IMG/VR virus record: IMGVR_UViG_3300021478_000216
Span: 1-64,000 of that record
Length of the DNA: 64,000 nucleotides
Reading direction: 5' to 3' (one strand)
Source of the DNA: a virus
Numbering within the stretch: position 1 is the first letter of the stretch; the number at the start of each line of letters is the position of its first letter. Positions 57,230 to 63,854 of this stretch are shown in pieces. Position numbers and translations under genes: made by a program. The notes beneath the pieces were generated by a model. That model saw only the letters and a program-made list of their open reading frames with translations. It made no database searches and had not been told where the DNA came from.

Positions 57230-58720
57230 TTATCTGTCATCTCCTAGAATCTGGCGAAGATCTCGCCACTTACGGATATTTGTTGCTCTAACCTTTGCGT
57301 CTACAGTTTTCGGAGCATAAAAGTCGACGATTTGAACCGAGCTCTTCTGACCTTCACGGTGTAGACGATCTTCGGCTTGCTTGTTCCTGAAAGGTCCCCA
57401 GGCTCTATCAAAGAACACCATTGTGCTAGACGCTCGCTGTAGGCCATCGACACCTTCTCCTCCGGCCTTGATCGTGCCAAGAAAGAAGTCTAGCTTGCCT
57501 GCACTAAAGTTGTCTATGATTTGCTGACGAACTTTATCAGGAGTTCCGCCTGTGTAGACACCTACGCGAGCTCCGGCTGCGTCAAGCCTTGCTGCAGTCA
57601 GGTCTATCATGCCTCTGCTCTGACTGAATACAACAACTGGACTACTAACGTCAGAAGCCCAGTCTATGAAAGCATCTAGTTTGGCTGAAGGTTCTCGTAG
57701 TGCAACCTTCTTGATCGGCTTGCTGAAGCGATCAACCTTGCCAGTATCGCTGAACATTAGGGACGCTAGGGCAGCTTGCTGCAGACGTACGAGCTGTGCA
57801 AAGACGAACATACGGTTGATCCGTAGCTCTTCGTCTTCGTGCTCACCGATCCAAGCTATGAACTCACGCTTCAGCTGGTCGTATACCTTCTGCTGTCCGG
57901 CATACAAAGTAACGTGAACAGGACTGAAGACCTTCTCAGGTAGGTCGAGAACGTCTTCTTTCAGCCGACGCATATAGAACGGAGCGATAAGCGCATGAAA
58001 CTCAGCGAGACGGTCTTGACGCATGCCTGTGACACGCTTATGTATCTGGTGAATTTCGTTGCCATCATCATCGATCCCAAGGAATCGGCCTTCAAACTCT
58101 TCAGTCTCGCACCAGTCCTTGACGAACAGCTTGGTAGGATCCTTTGTCGAGACGTTCGGAAACAGATCAGGACGAGCCCAGTGTAGAGGGCTCCAGAAGT
58201 CCTGAGGGCGATCGTCTGCCATGGACCCAGATAGTCCTGTTCTGTACTGCGTTCTAAGACGCTTGAACGCTTTAGTCTGCAAAGCTTTCGGACTCTTGAT
58301 ACGATGGATTTCATCGGCAATGATGTGAAACCAGACGATGCGTTGAAGAGGTGCCATATCCTTGATACGCAGAGCCTCGTAGTGGACTATATAATACTTA
58401 GCACGACCTAGTTGTACAGCTCGTAGGAATCTGTCTCGGTGCTTACGATCTATGACTACGATATCAGAAGCTGGTACGTTTAGGAGCTCTGCTATCTTCC
58501 TGCGCCACATTTCATGTATGCTCCACGGAGCTATAATGAGCGTTCTCATTTTTGATCCTACATGCGCGCTGCGTAGCCGTTGTTCTATCGCGATAGCTTC
58601 ATGCGTCTTGCCGCAGCCCATCTCATCTGCTATCAACCGTGCAGAAATATCAGGGCTACCTAGTTTGTCAACCAGCTCTTGCTGAAACGGAAACAGCTGC
58701 ACTAAGACGTCATCTCCCAT
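57230..58720 (-). CDS. SNF2-type DEAH helicase
   Basis: 496 aa from ATG 58720 (AAGGGGAGAG upstream). Motif I DEMGCGKTHEA, motif II DEIHRIKSPK, motif III GLSGSMADD, and C-terminal motifs including GGEGVDGLQ and QAEDRLHREGQKSSVQIVDF, the SNF2 signature. Moves on duplex DNA; in phages linked to replication, recombination or removal of bound proteins. The upstream in-frame extension covers another small gene. Confidence 0.85.
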   Translation of the reverse strand: MGDDVLVQLFPFQQELVDKLGSPDISARLIADEMGCGKTHEAIAIEQRLRSAHVGSKMRTLIIAPWSIHEMWRRKIAELLNVPASDIVVIDRKHRDRFLRAVQLGRAKYYIVHYEALRIKDMAPLQRIVWFHIIADEIHRIKSPKALQTKAFKRLRTQYRTGLSGSMADDRPQDFWSPLHWARPDLFPNVSTKDPTKLFVKDWCETEEFEGRFLGIDDDGNEIHQIHKRVTGMRQDRLAEFHALIAPFYMRRLKEDVLDLPEKVFSPVHVTLYAGQQKVYDQLKREFIAWIGEHEDEELRINRMFVFAQLVRLQQAALASLMFSDTGKVDRFSKPIKKVALREPSAKLDAFIDWASDVSSPVVVFSQSRGMIDLTAARLDAAGARVGVYTGGTPDKVRQQIIDNFSAGKLDFFLGTIKAGGEGVDGLQRASSTMVFFDRAWGPFRNKQAEDRLHREGQKSSVQIVDFYAPKTVDAKVRATNIRKWRDLRQILGDDR

Positions 58721-58839
58721 GGCTCTCCCCTTCCTTCGCCGGAGTGCTTTAGCATGTAACCGAGGAAGATAACGAATACTAGGAGGACTAGAACACAGGC
58801 TCCGCAGATGGCTATAAAGAGCCAGAAGTACCAGGGCAT
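58702..58839 (-). CDS. 45-aa membrane protein
   Basis: ATG 58839 overlaps the previous stop as TGATG. MPWYFWLFIAICGACVLVLL continues to FLGYMLKHSG, then polar. One helix. Overlaps the helicase start by 19 bases. Function unknown. Confidence 0.55.
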   Translation of the reverse strand: MPWYFWLFIAICGACVLVLLVFVIFLGYMLKHSGEGRGEPWEMTS

Positions 58840-59207
58840 CAAGCGCCTCCCAAGGTTTCGACTTTGACAAGCTGTCGGCGTCGTTGCGCTTCTACCGTGG
58901 TCTCGACACCTAGGAACCCATAGGCGTCCTTTTCTTCCTTGGTCAGTAGGTTGGCCCAATCAAACAAGGCCTCTTCGCAGACATGACGCCACAACGAGGG
59001 GTTCGCGCTGCAGTGTGCACACACTATAGACTCGTTGAGGTGCATGAAGACTTTAAGGTTCTCTACGTGTACCTCTTCGAGTGGAACTGTAATTGTTACA
59101 GGTCCGGTGCTAGTGAAGGGAGCCTTTGAGGTTTGGTGACTATACCGGAACCCTCTAGGAGAGAGCGGCGATATCTCGAAGAAAGGCTCTGGAAAGCACT
59201 CACCCAT
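58839..59207 (-). CDS. hypothetical protein, 122 aa
   Basis: VTITVPLEEVHVENLKVFMH, then CAHCSANPSLWRHVC gives a CxxC...H-x3-C-like zinc site. The C-terminal part is helical and basic. Function unknown. Confidence 0.6.
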   Translation of the reverse strand: MGECFPEPFFEISPLSPRGFRYSHQTSKAPFTSTGPVTITVPLEEVHVENLKVFMHLNESIVCAHCSANPSLWRHVCEEALFDWANLLTKEEKDAYGFLGVETTVEAQRRRQLVKVETLGGA

Positions 59208-59275
59208 TAGACGTCGTCATCCATTTCAGGATGATCGCACAGAGCTTCGACCAGATCGTGTAGCCAGTTATGCAT
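59207..59275 (-). CDS. possible 22-aa peptide
   Basis: ATG 59275 with GGGAGGTG upstream; MHNWLHDLVEALCDHPEMDD followed by DV and a TAA overlapping the next ATG. The strong site and exact coupling suggest a leader peptide for the next gene rather than a functional protein. Confidence 0.45.
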   Translation of the reverse strand: MHNWLHDLVEALCDHPEMDDDV

Positions 59276-59359
59276 TGCTAACACCTCCCGATTATTTCGT
59301 ATTTAGTATTTGGATTACTGGCCTATAGTTGAAAAGAACCTGGCTGTTTACTGAATTGC

Positions 59360-59740
59360 TTATACGGCTTCTTCTAGGAGTTCTTCCAGGCGCGCTTCGA
59401 GTATTTCAACGCGAGACTCCAAATCCGTGATACGTTCCTGTTGCGCCATCCATCGCTGACCACCCTGAGCAAAGGCTGCACGCGTCGGAGGCTTAATGAC
59501 TAGCCACTCGCTGGGGATCCCGCGGCCTCCACGGATCTTCTGCTGTATGCAACCCATGGTTCGAAGTCTGCGCATAACCGGAGTGTAAATGCTGATCGAA
59601 TAACCGCACTGCTCAAGAAGGTAGGTCGTGTAGCCACGATAGATAGCAACTCCGTCAACTCGACTCTGAGCGGCTTCGTTCATGGCGTCGTAGACCTTGC
59701 AGCACTGCTCGTACAGACGAGCGTCAACAGCTGTAGGCAT
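59360..59740 (-). CDS. winged-helix plus coiled-coil protein
   Basis: 126 aa. Residues 20-75 look like a winged helix (GYTTYLLEQCGYSISIYTPV, then RRLRTMGCIQQKIRGGRG with a basic wing); residues 95-124 are a coiled coil (ERITDLESRVEILEARLEEL). Probably a dimeric DNA-binding regulator. It is the first gene downstream of the structured non-coding region. Confidence 0.68.
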   Translation of the reverse strand: MPTAVDARLYEQCCKVYDAMNEAAQSRVDGVAIYRGYTTYLLEQCGYSISIYTPVMRRLRTMGCIQQKIRGGRGIPSEWLVIKPPTRAAFAQGGQRWMAQQERITDLESRVEILEARLEELLEEAV

Positions 59741-59820
59741 TACCGCTCCTCTCTTACGTCACACTGCTCAGGTATTCTGTGAGGTACATTAAGCCTGCAC
59801 ATCCAGCAACCTTCGGTTGG

Positions 59821-59922
59821 CCTGGGAGCACCTCCCTCTGCACCGCCACGCATGAACAGGATCAGCAGAGCAGGACCGGCTTGCCTTTTCGCGATCGACC
59901 ATCCATAGGAGGTGCTCCCAGG
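59821..59922 (-). other. 15-bp perfect inverted repeat, about 72-base loop
   Basis: CCTGGGAGCACCTCC (59821-59835) pairs with GGAGGTGCTCCCAGG (59908-59922). An inner CTCTGC/GCAGAG pair can stack inside. Too long in loop for a simple terminator; looks like the closing helix of a folded RNA. Confidence 0.6.
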
Positions 59923-59928
59923 GTTATG

Positions 59929-59971
59929 ACCGGGCTGCCAGCTGTCCACATTACGCATCTGGCAGCCCGGT
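59929..59971 (-). other. 13-bp perfect stem-loop
   Basis: ACCGGGCTGCCAG (59929-59941) pairs with CTGGCAGCCCGGT (59959-59971) over a 17-base loop. No T run on either side. Confidence 0.6.
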
Positions 59972-60215
59972 GATTGAGTCGCCGGCTCGATACTAGCGCA
60001 CGTGAAGGCGTGCTCTCGACTTCGGACCTTACTCAAGGGTCCTCGAGGTTGAGTATTCCTGCCGGCTACGATTGTAGATCCCGGGAGGGCTGAGCCGCTC
60101 TTGGTCTCGTCAGGGGGAAGACGGACGCACGCCGCCGGGCCGGCGCAATGCCTAGGTTGGACCTGACCTTCGTATCCTCTTGTGTGTGCCCCATTTACGG
60201 ATAGTCGACCTAGGA

Positions 60216-60247
60216 AGGCTCTGCAGCAGAGTCGTACTGCAGAGCCT
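60216..60247 (-). other. 11-bp stem-loop next to the tRNA-like fold
   Basis: AGGCTCTGCAG (60216-60226), 10-base loop, CTGCAGAGCCT (60237-60247). It begins three bases after the tRNA-like element when read leftward, so it could be a 3' processing or termination hairpin. Confidence 0.55.
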
Positions 60248-60250
60248 CGA

Positions 60251-60328
60251 GCCGAAACCTGGATTCGAACCAGTGCGTTGCGATCCGAGCGCAAACTCGG
60301 TGCTGACGTCCGACTACGTCGTCTCGGC
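60251..60328 (-). ncRNA. tRNA-like element (degenerate)
   Basis: Read leftward: acceptor GCCGAGA pairs with TTTCGGC (one G-T); D-arm ACGT-AGTCGG-ACGT; T-arm CTGG-TTCGAAT-CCAG. The anticodon arm CCGAG-TTTGCG-CTCGG resembles tRNA-Ala(TGC) but has a six-base loop, and there are extra bases on both sides of it. No encoded CCA. It may be a decayed tRNA, a tRNA mimic, or chance; a T-loop this exact makes chance less likely. Confidence 0.4.
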
Positions 60329-60442
60329 ACGACGAAGGGGACACCAGAGGTGTGGTTCAGCATAGAACGGATGTTCAAATTCATCCCACCGCTCAGCCTG
60401 CGCTTCACCTGCGTTGTCCCCTCCGTCTTTCGTCCGACTTTC

Positions 60443-60492
60443 GGTTCCTTTAGTCTCAAGGCATCTTGGGTTGTCCCTTGAGCCTTGGAACC
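60443..60492 (-). other. nested stem-loop with CTCAAGG arms
   Basis: GGTTCC (60443-60448) / GGAACC (60487-60492) encloses CTCAAGG (60455-60461) / CCTTGAG (60476-60482). CAAGG also flanks the GTCCTG stems at 284 and 62156-62267, suggesting a shared element. Confidence 0.5.
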
Positions 60493-60510
60493 TAGTAGCT
60501 GGACGCTTGG

Positions 60511-60580
60511 GTCCTGCTCGGGCGTGTGGTCGTCATCTGGGAGCTCCCAGACGGATCGTTGCCACTTCCCCGAGCAGGAC
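60511..60580 (-). other. GTCCTG-family stem-loop (copy E2)
   Basis: GTCCTGCTCGGG (60511-60522) pairs perfectly with CCCGAGCAGGAC (60569-60580). The loop contains the 16-base palindrome TCTGGGAGCTCCCAGA (60536-60551), giving a second hairpin inside. Confidence 0.65.
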
Positions 60581-60585
60581 GTTTA

Positions 60586-60652
60586 GTCCTGTTCGGTCGT
60601 GTCGAGCTCGCAGGTTGATCAATCCTACCCGCCGCATCCTACCGAACAGGAC
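60586..60652 (-). other. GTCCTG-family stem-loop (copy E1)
   Basis: GTCCTGTTCGGT (60586-60597) pairs perfectly with ACCGAACAGGAC (60641-60652). Compared with E2 three base pairs change on both sides, so pairing is conserved while sequence is not. Begins two bases after the stop of the gene at 60655. Confidence 0.65.
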
Positions 60653-60654
60653 GT

Positions 60655-61260
60655 CTATTCGGCCTCGTCGAAATCTTCGTCTGCCGCAAGGTCCTCGACC
60701 GCAGCAGCGTCCTCGAGATCCGGGTCCTCAGCGGCGTCAGCAGCTTCGCCTTCCGGCTTCGCCTTAGGCTGACCAGGCTGGCGCTTCGGGCGATCCTTCC
60801 ACCACTTGAGGGCGTCTTCCTCGACGAGACCGGGCCGCGTGAGCGTCTCGTTGGTGACGGAGTGTGTCTGGATCTCGTCGAACATGTTGCCGGCCTTGTC
60901 GAAGTGCTTGACAGGCATGCCGTTGGATGCCGACTTGCGTACCAGTCCGTAGACCTGCACAGGGCTCATGCTCTCGCCTGCCAGCCCGAGCTCCACCAGC
61001 TTGTGCCGGAAGGCTACAGGGGAGATGTAGCCTTCGGGGAGATCAGGCTTGCGCCTCTCCGGCTTGTCCTTCGCCTTCTTTGACTTGGTCGCCGCGGCCA
61101 GCTGCTCCTCGAGCTCGACGATTCGAGCCTTCAGCTCATCGACGGTCGGCTCGGCCTCGGTAGCTTCGTCTGTTACGAAGTCGGTCTCGGTCATCTCGGT
61201 TGTCCCTTCTTGCTCGTCCGCCGACACAGGCTGTTGAGCGGCTCTACGCCTGCTTGCCAT
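60655..61260 (-). CDS. possible DNA-binding protein with acidic tails
   Basis: 201 aa, C-ending codons (highly expressed). Acidic N-terminus with a coiled coil (DELKARIVELEEQLAAAT), a basic linker (KKAKDKPERRKP), a compact domain about 75-150 (GYISPVAFRHKLVELGLAGE ... VYGLVRKSASNGMPVKHF) that looks like a winged or MerR-like helix, and a very acidic tail. Abundant DNA-associated role inferred. AGGAGC before ATG. Confidence 0.7.
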   Translation of the reverse strand: MASRRRAAQQPVSADEQEGTTEMTETDFVTDEATEAEPTVDELKARIVELEEQLAAATKSKKAKDKPERRKPDLPEGYISPVAFRHKLVELGLAGESMSPVQVYGLVRKSASNGMPVKHFDKAGNMFDEIQTHSVTNETLTRPGLVEEDALKWWKDRPKRQPGQPKAKPEGEAADAAEDPDLEDAAAVEDLAADEDFDEAE

Positions 61261-61310
61261 GATCAGCTCCTGTTGTCCCTAGTCAGCTCCACATTTCTGC
61301 GTATACTAAT

Positions 61311-61340
61311 ATTATAGCTGTAGCCTCAAGGCGCTTGCAA
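61311..61340 (-). promoter_or_regulatory. leftward promoter with AGCCT box
   Basis: TTGCAA (61335-61340), 18 bases, TATAAT (61311-61316). AGTAGCCTC directly precedes the -35, and GTAGCCTC/GAGGCTAC forms an 8-base dyad across the spacer. Drives the abundant protein at 60655 and the structured RNA region. Confidence 0.72.
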
Positions 61341-61390
61341 GAGGCTACTGAGGGGAAAAATTCTTGAATTTTCGCGGACTGTGTTTGTGA

Positions 61391-61801
61391 CTAGAGTACA
61401 GCGATAATTACGGCCATAATTATAACCAAGACTATTATCACATTGATAGACTCTTGAGCAGTCAGCTGCTGTGGTGGTCGCTTCTTGACTGGAGCCTGCT
61501 TAGGCTCCTTGACGGCTACTGTAGTGATAGGCTCTGCGTACAGGTCAGTCATTCGGTCCTTGGCGTAAGCGTGTCCTGTCCTGATAAACTCACTGCGCCA
61601 CCAGTCATAGGTCTGTACTATGTTGACCTTATGCAAGTCCTCGTAGATCGCGTCCGTCGTGGTCCACACAGGACAGTTACTGCATACCTTCAGAGAACCG
61701 TTTTCAGGCCGAACTATACGACAGGTGTAGTTCGAACTTGGGCCGTGTCGATAGTTCTGGCAAGTGCCTCGGAACTTATCCTGATCTACTTCGATAGTCA
61801 T
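61391..61801 (-). CDS. Cys-rich protein with C-terminal membrane anchor
   Basis: 136 aa. CQNYRHGPSSNYTC and VCSNCPVW give four cysteines in the first 50 residues (zinc or iron-sulphur site); the last 20 residues (INVIIVLVIIMAVIIAVL) form a tail anchor. ATGA overlap with the previous gene. Function unknown. Confidence 0.6.
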   Translation of the reverse strand: MTIEVDQDKFRGTCQNYRHGPSSNYTCRIVRPENGSLKVCSNCPVWTTTDAIYEDLHKVNIVQTYDWWRSEFIRTGHAYAKDRMTDLYAEPITTVAVKEPKQAPVKKRPPQQLTAQESINVIIVLVIIMAVIIAVL

Positions 61802-62121
61802 GACTCATCATCGGTCTCTTCCCGCTCGAACTTGAGCAGGACGTAGGTATTGCCTGGCTGAAGGTGTCGAGATTCGTTGTTCACTTTGACCTCCAGCGGG
61901 TTCTTTGCACTATTTGGAACGGCTATAGTAGAAGCTGTCACATGGAGTCCTCGGACACGTGCAGTACGTCGCGCTAGGAGTACGAAGCTTTCAGCCATGC
62001 ACCGGAAGTCCTTCTTCTCAACTAGGAGACGCTCCGTACCATCAGTCCACTCGTTCCAAGGGTAGGCTGGTGGACGACCTAGACGGACAGTGCGGTCTTC
62101 GTTCGGGTAGTAGTTAGTCAT
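61798..62121 (-). CDS. WNE-TDG family paralogue, third copy
   Basis: 107 aa. VRLGRPPAYPWNEWTDGTER, DFRCMAESFVLLARRTAR and a C-terminal YVLLKFERE align with the 7915-8124 and 9423-9680 proteins, with an insertion near the end. Location in the other arm shows the family spread within the genome. AGGAAGG upstream. Confidence 0.68.
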   Translation of the reverse strand: MTNYYPNEDRTVRLGRPPAYPWNEWTDGTERLLVEKKDFRCMAESFVLLARRTARVRGLHVTASTIAVPNSAKNPLEVKVNNESRHLQPGNTYVLLKFEREETDDES

Positions 62122-62155
62122 TAGTTGTTCCTTCCTTTGTAGATACCCTCAAGGC

Positions 62156-62182
62156 CCTGTTCAGCACCCAGAACTGAACAGG
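62156..62182 (-). other. GTCCTG-family stem-loop (copy E3)
   Basis: CCTGTTCAG (62156-62164), 9-base loop, CTGAACAGG (62174-62182), flanked by CTCAAGGC. The shortest member. Lies in the 5' leader of the 62121 gene. Confidence 0.65.
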
Positions 62183-62216
62183 ACTTTCAAGGCAACTACC
62201 GTAGTTACCTCAAGGC

Positions 62217-62267
62217 CCTGCCCGAGCCGCCTCGTAAGGCGTTCCCGCGCCGTACGGCTCGGACAGG
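62217..62267 (-). other. GTCCTG-family stem-loop (copy E4)
   Basis: CCTGCCCGAGCCG (62217-62229) pairs with CGGCTCGGACAGG (62255-62267); the single non-Watson-Crick position is a G-U wobble only if the minus strand is transcribed. An inner GCCT/AGGC hairpin is possible. Between the stop at 62280 and E3. Confidence 0.65.
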
Positions 62268-62279
62268 ACGTTCAGGCGA

Positions 62280-63374
62280 CTAGTGTCCGCTAATGAAGTA
62301 GACGTAGCCCCAGTGTGCACCCGGCCACGGTGTGATCGAGCCTGGTCCGGTCACCGGCTGGTAGAACACGGTGTAACCGTGACCCGCCAGCAGGCCTCCG
62401 TAGACCGCTTCGTTCAGTCCGAGCTGACCGTGAACCCAGCCCTGGTGACCATTGATCGCGCCAGGCCCGACGATCGTGAAGTGATCCCACGACGGCGATC
62501 CTGACTGGACGAAGAACACGTTCTCGCGGGAACTGTTGATGCCCGCAACCGCATGCCCGTGAGACAGCCTCGGAGTGTCGTTACCGACGATCGCGCCGTC
62601 GACTTCGACCTTGAAGGTGTCGACAGCGACAGCACCCATCGTGTCCGTCGCAGTGACGGACAGTCCGCTGTACTCATCGGGTCGAGCGTTGGTAGCCACC
62701 AGGTGGCTGCCGTTCAGGGCCACACCGTTCGGTGCATTGGCCAAGGTAAAGCCTGCACCGGTTGGAGTGCTGACGAAGTCGATCGCGTCGGTTACGTTGT
62801 TGTTCGTGCCGATAAGAGTTACGTCGTCAGTTACAGCGGTCACATCGATCGCGGTGAGATGGCCAGCCACGATGACAGGCACTGCGGTCAGCATCTCGAA
62901 CGCCTTGGCTACGCCGTCTGTTGCGCTCACCGTGAGACTGATGTTCTGGTTGTTGGCAGGAGTGATCACAGGAGCAGTTGGCGTGACTGTCAGCAGACCG
63001 CTCGTCTGATCGATACTGATCAGAGTACTGGGCGGAATGTTGGTCTCACTGTCAATGTGCCAGGTCAGCGAGCCGTGAGACCCGAGCCCTGCGAACTGTA
63101 CACACATCACCGACGGTACCGTGAATACGCTAAACGAGCTACCGAGAAACGTAGCGGTCACAGGTGGTGTGGTCGGGCAGGTTACTGGCCCCTGCTCCCA
63201 GGCGTCCGCTGAGATTCCCGTGATCGCGTCCACGCTCTGGTGACTGGCTGTGATCTGCGTATCACCGTAGATCGGCGCAGCAGTCGCACGGTTAGCACCG
63301 AAGATGCCAGCGACGATAGCGGCGACGATCGCAATGATCGCACCTACTATCAGCTTCCTCTTCTTCCCAATCAT
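62280..63374 (-). CDS. secreted protein with Ig/cadherin-like repeats
   Basis: 364 aa. Signal peptide (about 5-32, IVGAIIAIVAAIVAGIFGAN, ATAAP cleavage-like), then two or three beta-sandwich modules with SGLLTVTPTAPVITPANNQN and EYSGLSVTATDTMGAVAVDT, as in dystroglycan/cadherin-type repeats, and a C-terminal Gly/His/Trp-rich domain. C-ending codons; higher GC than nearby genes. Probably displayed or released by the infected cell; role unknown (adhesion, exclusion). Confidence 0.68.
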   Translation of the reverse strand: MIGKKRKLIVGAIIAIVAAIVAGIFGANRATAAPIYGDTQITASHQSVDAITGISADAWEQGPVTCPTTPPVTATFLGSSFSVFTVPSVMCVQFAGLGSHGSLTWHIDSETNIPPSTLISIDQTSGLLTVTPTAPVITPANNQNISLTVSATDGVAKAFEMLTAVPVIVAGHLTAIDVTAVTDDVTLIGTNNNVTDAIDFVSTPTGAGFTLANAPNGVALNGSHLVATNARPDEYSGLSVTATDTMGAVAVDTFKVEVDGAIVGNDTPRLSHGHAVAGINSSRENVFFVQSGSPSWDHFTIVGPGAINGHQGWVHGQLGLNEAVYGGLLAGHGYTVFYQPVTGPGSITPWPGAHWGYVYFISGH

Positions 63375-63423
63375 GGATCGGGTTCCTTTCAGTTGTTACT
63401 GCAGGCGCAGGTTGCGCCCCAAA

Positions 63424-63451
63424 CCGGGACGTCTGTCTCCAGACGCCCCGG
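63424..63451 (-). terminator. GC-rich hairpin
   Basis: CCGGGACGTCT (63424-63434), 6-base loop, AGACGCCCCGG (63441-63451); the only imperfect pair is a G-U wobble in the leftward RNA. Sits between the micro-protein pair and the secreted protein gene. No T run. Confidence 0.5.
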
Positions 63452-63472
63452 AGTCTTGAGGACTACTGAAGG

Positions 63473-63583
63473 TTAGAGACCTTGTAGCGTCCATGTGTCG
63501 GTCTGAGACTTGCGAAGTTCCTGGAGTTCCCAGTTACTCTGGGCGGGGTCTGGGCCCTGCGAGTTACTCGCGCCTCTGTTCAT
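63473..63583 (-). CDS. micro-protein pair member 2 (36 aa)
   Basis: ATG 63583 overlaps the preceding TGA (ATGA). MNRGASNSQGPDPAQSNWEL then ELRKSQTDTWTLQGL. Shares GAS-x-S-x-G, P, W-x-L, EL and T-x-x-WT with the upstream copy. Function unknown. Confidence 0.5.
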   Translation of the reverse strand: MNRGASNSQGPDPAQSNWELQELRKSQTDTWTLQGL

Positions 63584-63708
63584 GACATCACTGTCCAGAT
63601 ACTCGTCTTAGTATCCCACAGCTCCCGCATCTCCCAGCCGCTCAGCCATATAGGTTTGTCCGGCCCTGTGGGGGTGCTATCGCCGTTACTGATACTCGCG
63701 CCCTTCAT
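63580..63708 (-). CDS. micro-protein pair member 1 (42 aa)
   Basis: ATG 63708 after AGAAGGAAA. MKGASISNGDSTPTGPDKPI then WLSGWEMRELWDTKTSIWTV. Paralogue of the next gene. The longer frame to 63819 overlaps another small ORF. Function unknown. Confidence 0.5.
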   Translation of the reverse strand: MKGASISNGDSTPTGPDKPIWLSGWEMRELWDTKTSIWTVMS

Positions 63709-63725
63709 ATATTTCCTTCTGTTGT

Positions 63726-63854
63726 CTATACCGAGTTTCTCGGCACTAGCCAGTCGGGTAGCGCTGGCATGGTCTGGGTGTCCGCGAATCCATGTTCGTG
63801 AGACACCCTCACAGGCCACGGTGCCTGTGAGCCTAGCTGCATCCCTTCGTACAC
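63726..63854 (-). CDS. possible small protein, 42 aa
   Basis: GTG 63854 to TAG 63726-63728; MYEGMQLGSQAPWPVRVSHE then DTQTMPALPDWLVPRNSV. No good ribosome binding site before the GTG, so the start is uncertain. Confidence 0.35.
   Translation of the reverse strand: MYEGMQLGSQAPWPVRVSHEHGFADTQTMPALPDWLVPRNSV

Larger units (their letters stand above)
59741..60654 (-). other. non-coding region dense in stem-loops
   Basis: About 900 bases without a credible gene. It holds perfect stems of 15, 13, 11, 12 and 12 bp, nested stems, a tRNA-like fold and a GCCGGC...GCCGGC closing pair around 59981-60066 with inner hairpins ACTCAA/TTGAGT and GCACG/CGTGC. Transcription is expected leftward from 61311. 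Possible roles: a cluster of small RNAs, a replication origin, or a packaging/regulatory RNA. The 239-residue frame inside it has no ribosome binding site and an Arg/Ser-biased sequence, so I do not accept it. Confidence 0.6.

Noticed and set aside
60251-60328. A normal functional tRNA
   Set aside because: Acceptor, D and T arms look right, but the anticodon loop has six bases, extra bases flank the arm, and one T-stem pair fails; kept only as a tRNA-like element.
59740-60459. 239-residue leftward open frame
   Set aside because: No ribosome binding site, Arg/Ser/Pro-biased sequence without domain character, and it lies across several perfect RNA stems and the tRNA-like fold.
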